Below, piece after piece: positions 5,086 to 5,156 of a stretch of DNA of 5,156 nt. The stretch covers positions 1-5,156 of the forward strand of contig JAEXHR010000396.1 of NCBI GenBank assembly GCA_023449855.1, written 5' to 3'. Each line of letters begins with the position of its first letter. The first letter of the stretch is position 1. The notes beneath the pieces are model-generated. The model was not told the DNA's origin. It saw only the letters and a program-made list of their open reading frames with translations, and made no database searches. The DNA comes from Pseudomonadota bacterium. GTDB taxonomy: Bacteria; Pseudomonadota; Alphaproteobacteria; Rhizobiales; Xanthobacteraceae. The position numbers and the translations under genes were made by a program.

Positions 5086-5156
5086 AAGCGACAAACTTCC
5101 CCGCGCTCATCCAATACTTCGTAAGCGGCAAGGAGACCCCATCTGGCGCGGCTGAT
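5082..5156 (+). CDS. Third recombinase of the trio, N-terminal 25 codons only
   Basis: An ATG at 5082 overlaps the stop of recombinase B as ATGA and has GGAG (5070-5073) 8 bases upstream. It opens a frame that stays open to the window edge. The 25 visible residues begin MKATNFPALIQYFVSG, which resembles the start of the third tyrosine recombinase found after such pairs, where the first helix of the core-binding domain reads FPALL-Q-FF. No catalytic residue is in view, so the function is inferred from the N-terminus and from the strict three-gene order of RIT elements. Whether the gene is intact cannot be judged here. Confidence 0.68.
   Translation, partial: MKATNFPALIQYFVSGKETPSGAAD

Larger units (their letters stand above)
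2958..5156 (+). mobile_element. RIT-like (recombinase-in-trio) element, right end outside the window
   Basis: Three different tyrosine recombinase genes lie head to tail in the same orientation, with each junction an ATGA overlap. This is the defining layout of RIT elements, which carry three such genes between imperfect inverted repeats. The left end probably lies in the spacer 2857-2957, because arsR begins at 2829. No terminal repeat could be verified, since the right end is missing. Related three-recombinase modules also occur in Tn554-like transposons, whose third protein is not a tyrosine recombinase. The RIT reading is preferred but depends on the unseen third gene. The damaged first gene suggests the element may no longer move on its own. 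Confidence 0.68.

Overview
The window is GC-rich and looks like proteobacterial DNA, most likely from an alphaproteobacterium of the Rhizobiales type. That placement rests on the gene order, the protein style and the codon use; no phylogenetic marker is present. It has two divergent halves that meet at a short AT-rich spacer (2830-2957).

The left half (13-2829, minus strand) is a compact arsenic-resistance operon. Its transcription order is arsR (repressor), an arsN2-like GNAT acetyltransferase, a low-molecular-weight phosphatase-type arsenate reductase, an ACR3-type arsenite efflux permease, and a glutaredoxin-dependent (ArsC/Spx-fold) arsenate reductase. Genes overlap or lie 2-15 bases apart, so the operon is probably one transcript with translational coupling. 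ArsR senses arsenite, the two unrelated reductases convert arsenate to arsenite, and ACR3 exports it. The acetyltransferase may modify an arsenic compound, but its substrate cannot be read from sequence.

The right half (2958-5156, plus strand) is a head-to-tail run of three tyrosine-recombinase genes, the third cut by the window edge. Each start overlaps the previous stop as ATGA. This is the layout of RIT (recombinase-in-trio) mobile elements. The first recombinase is broken: its N-terminal third is in one frame (from ATG 2958 to about 3338), its catalytic part is in another (about 3335-4150), and around ten residues seem to be missing at the junction. A continuous 408-codon reading frame from 2924 to 4150 hides this damage. 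The second recombinase is intact with all catalytic residues.

The spacer holds a clear dyad next to the arsR start that is the likely ArsR operator. It overlaps a perfect TATAAT facing the recombinases and lies beside a perfect TTGACA facing arsR, so one regulator could affect both directions. I see no wholly new system here. The points of most interest are the disguised frameshift, the shared control region, and the placement of a RIT-type element right against an ars operator.
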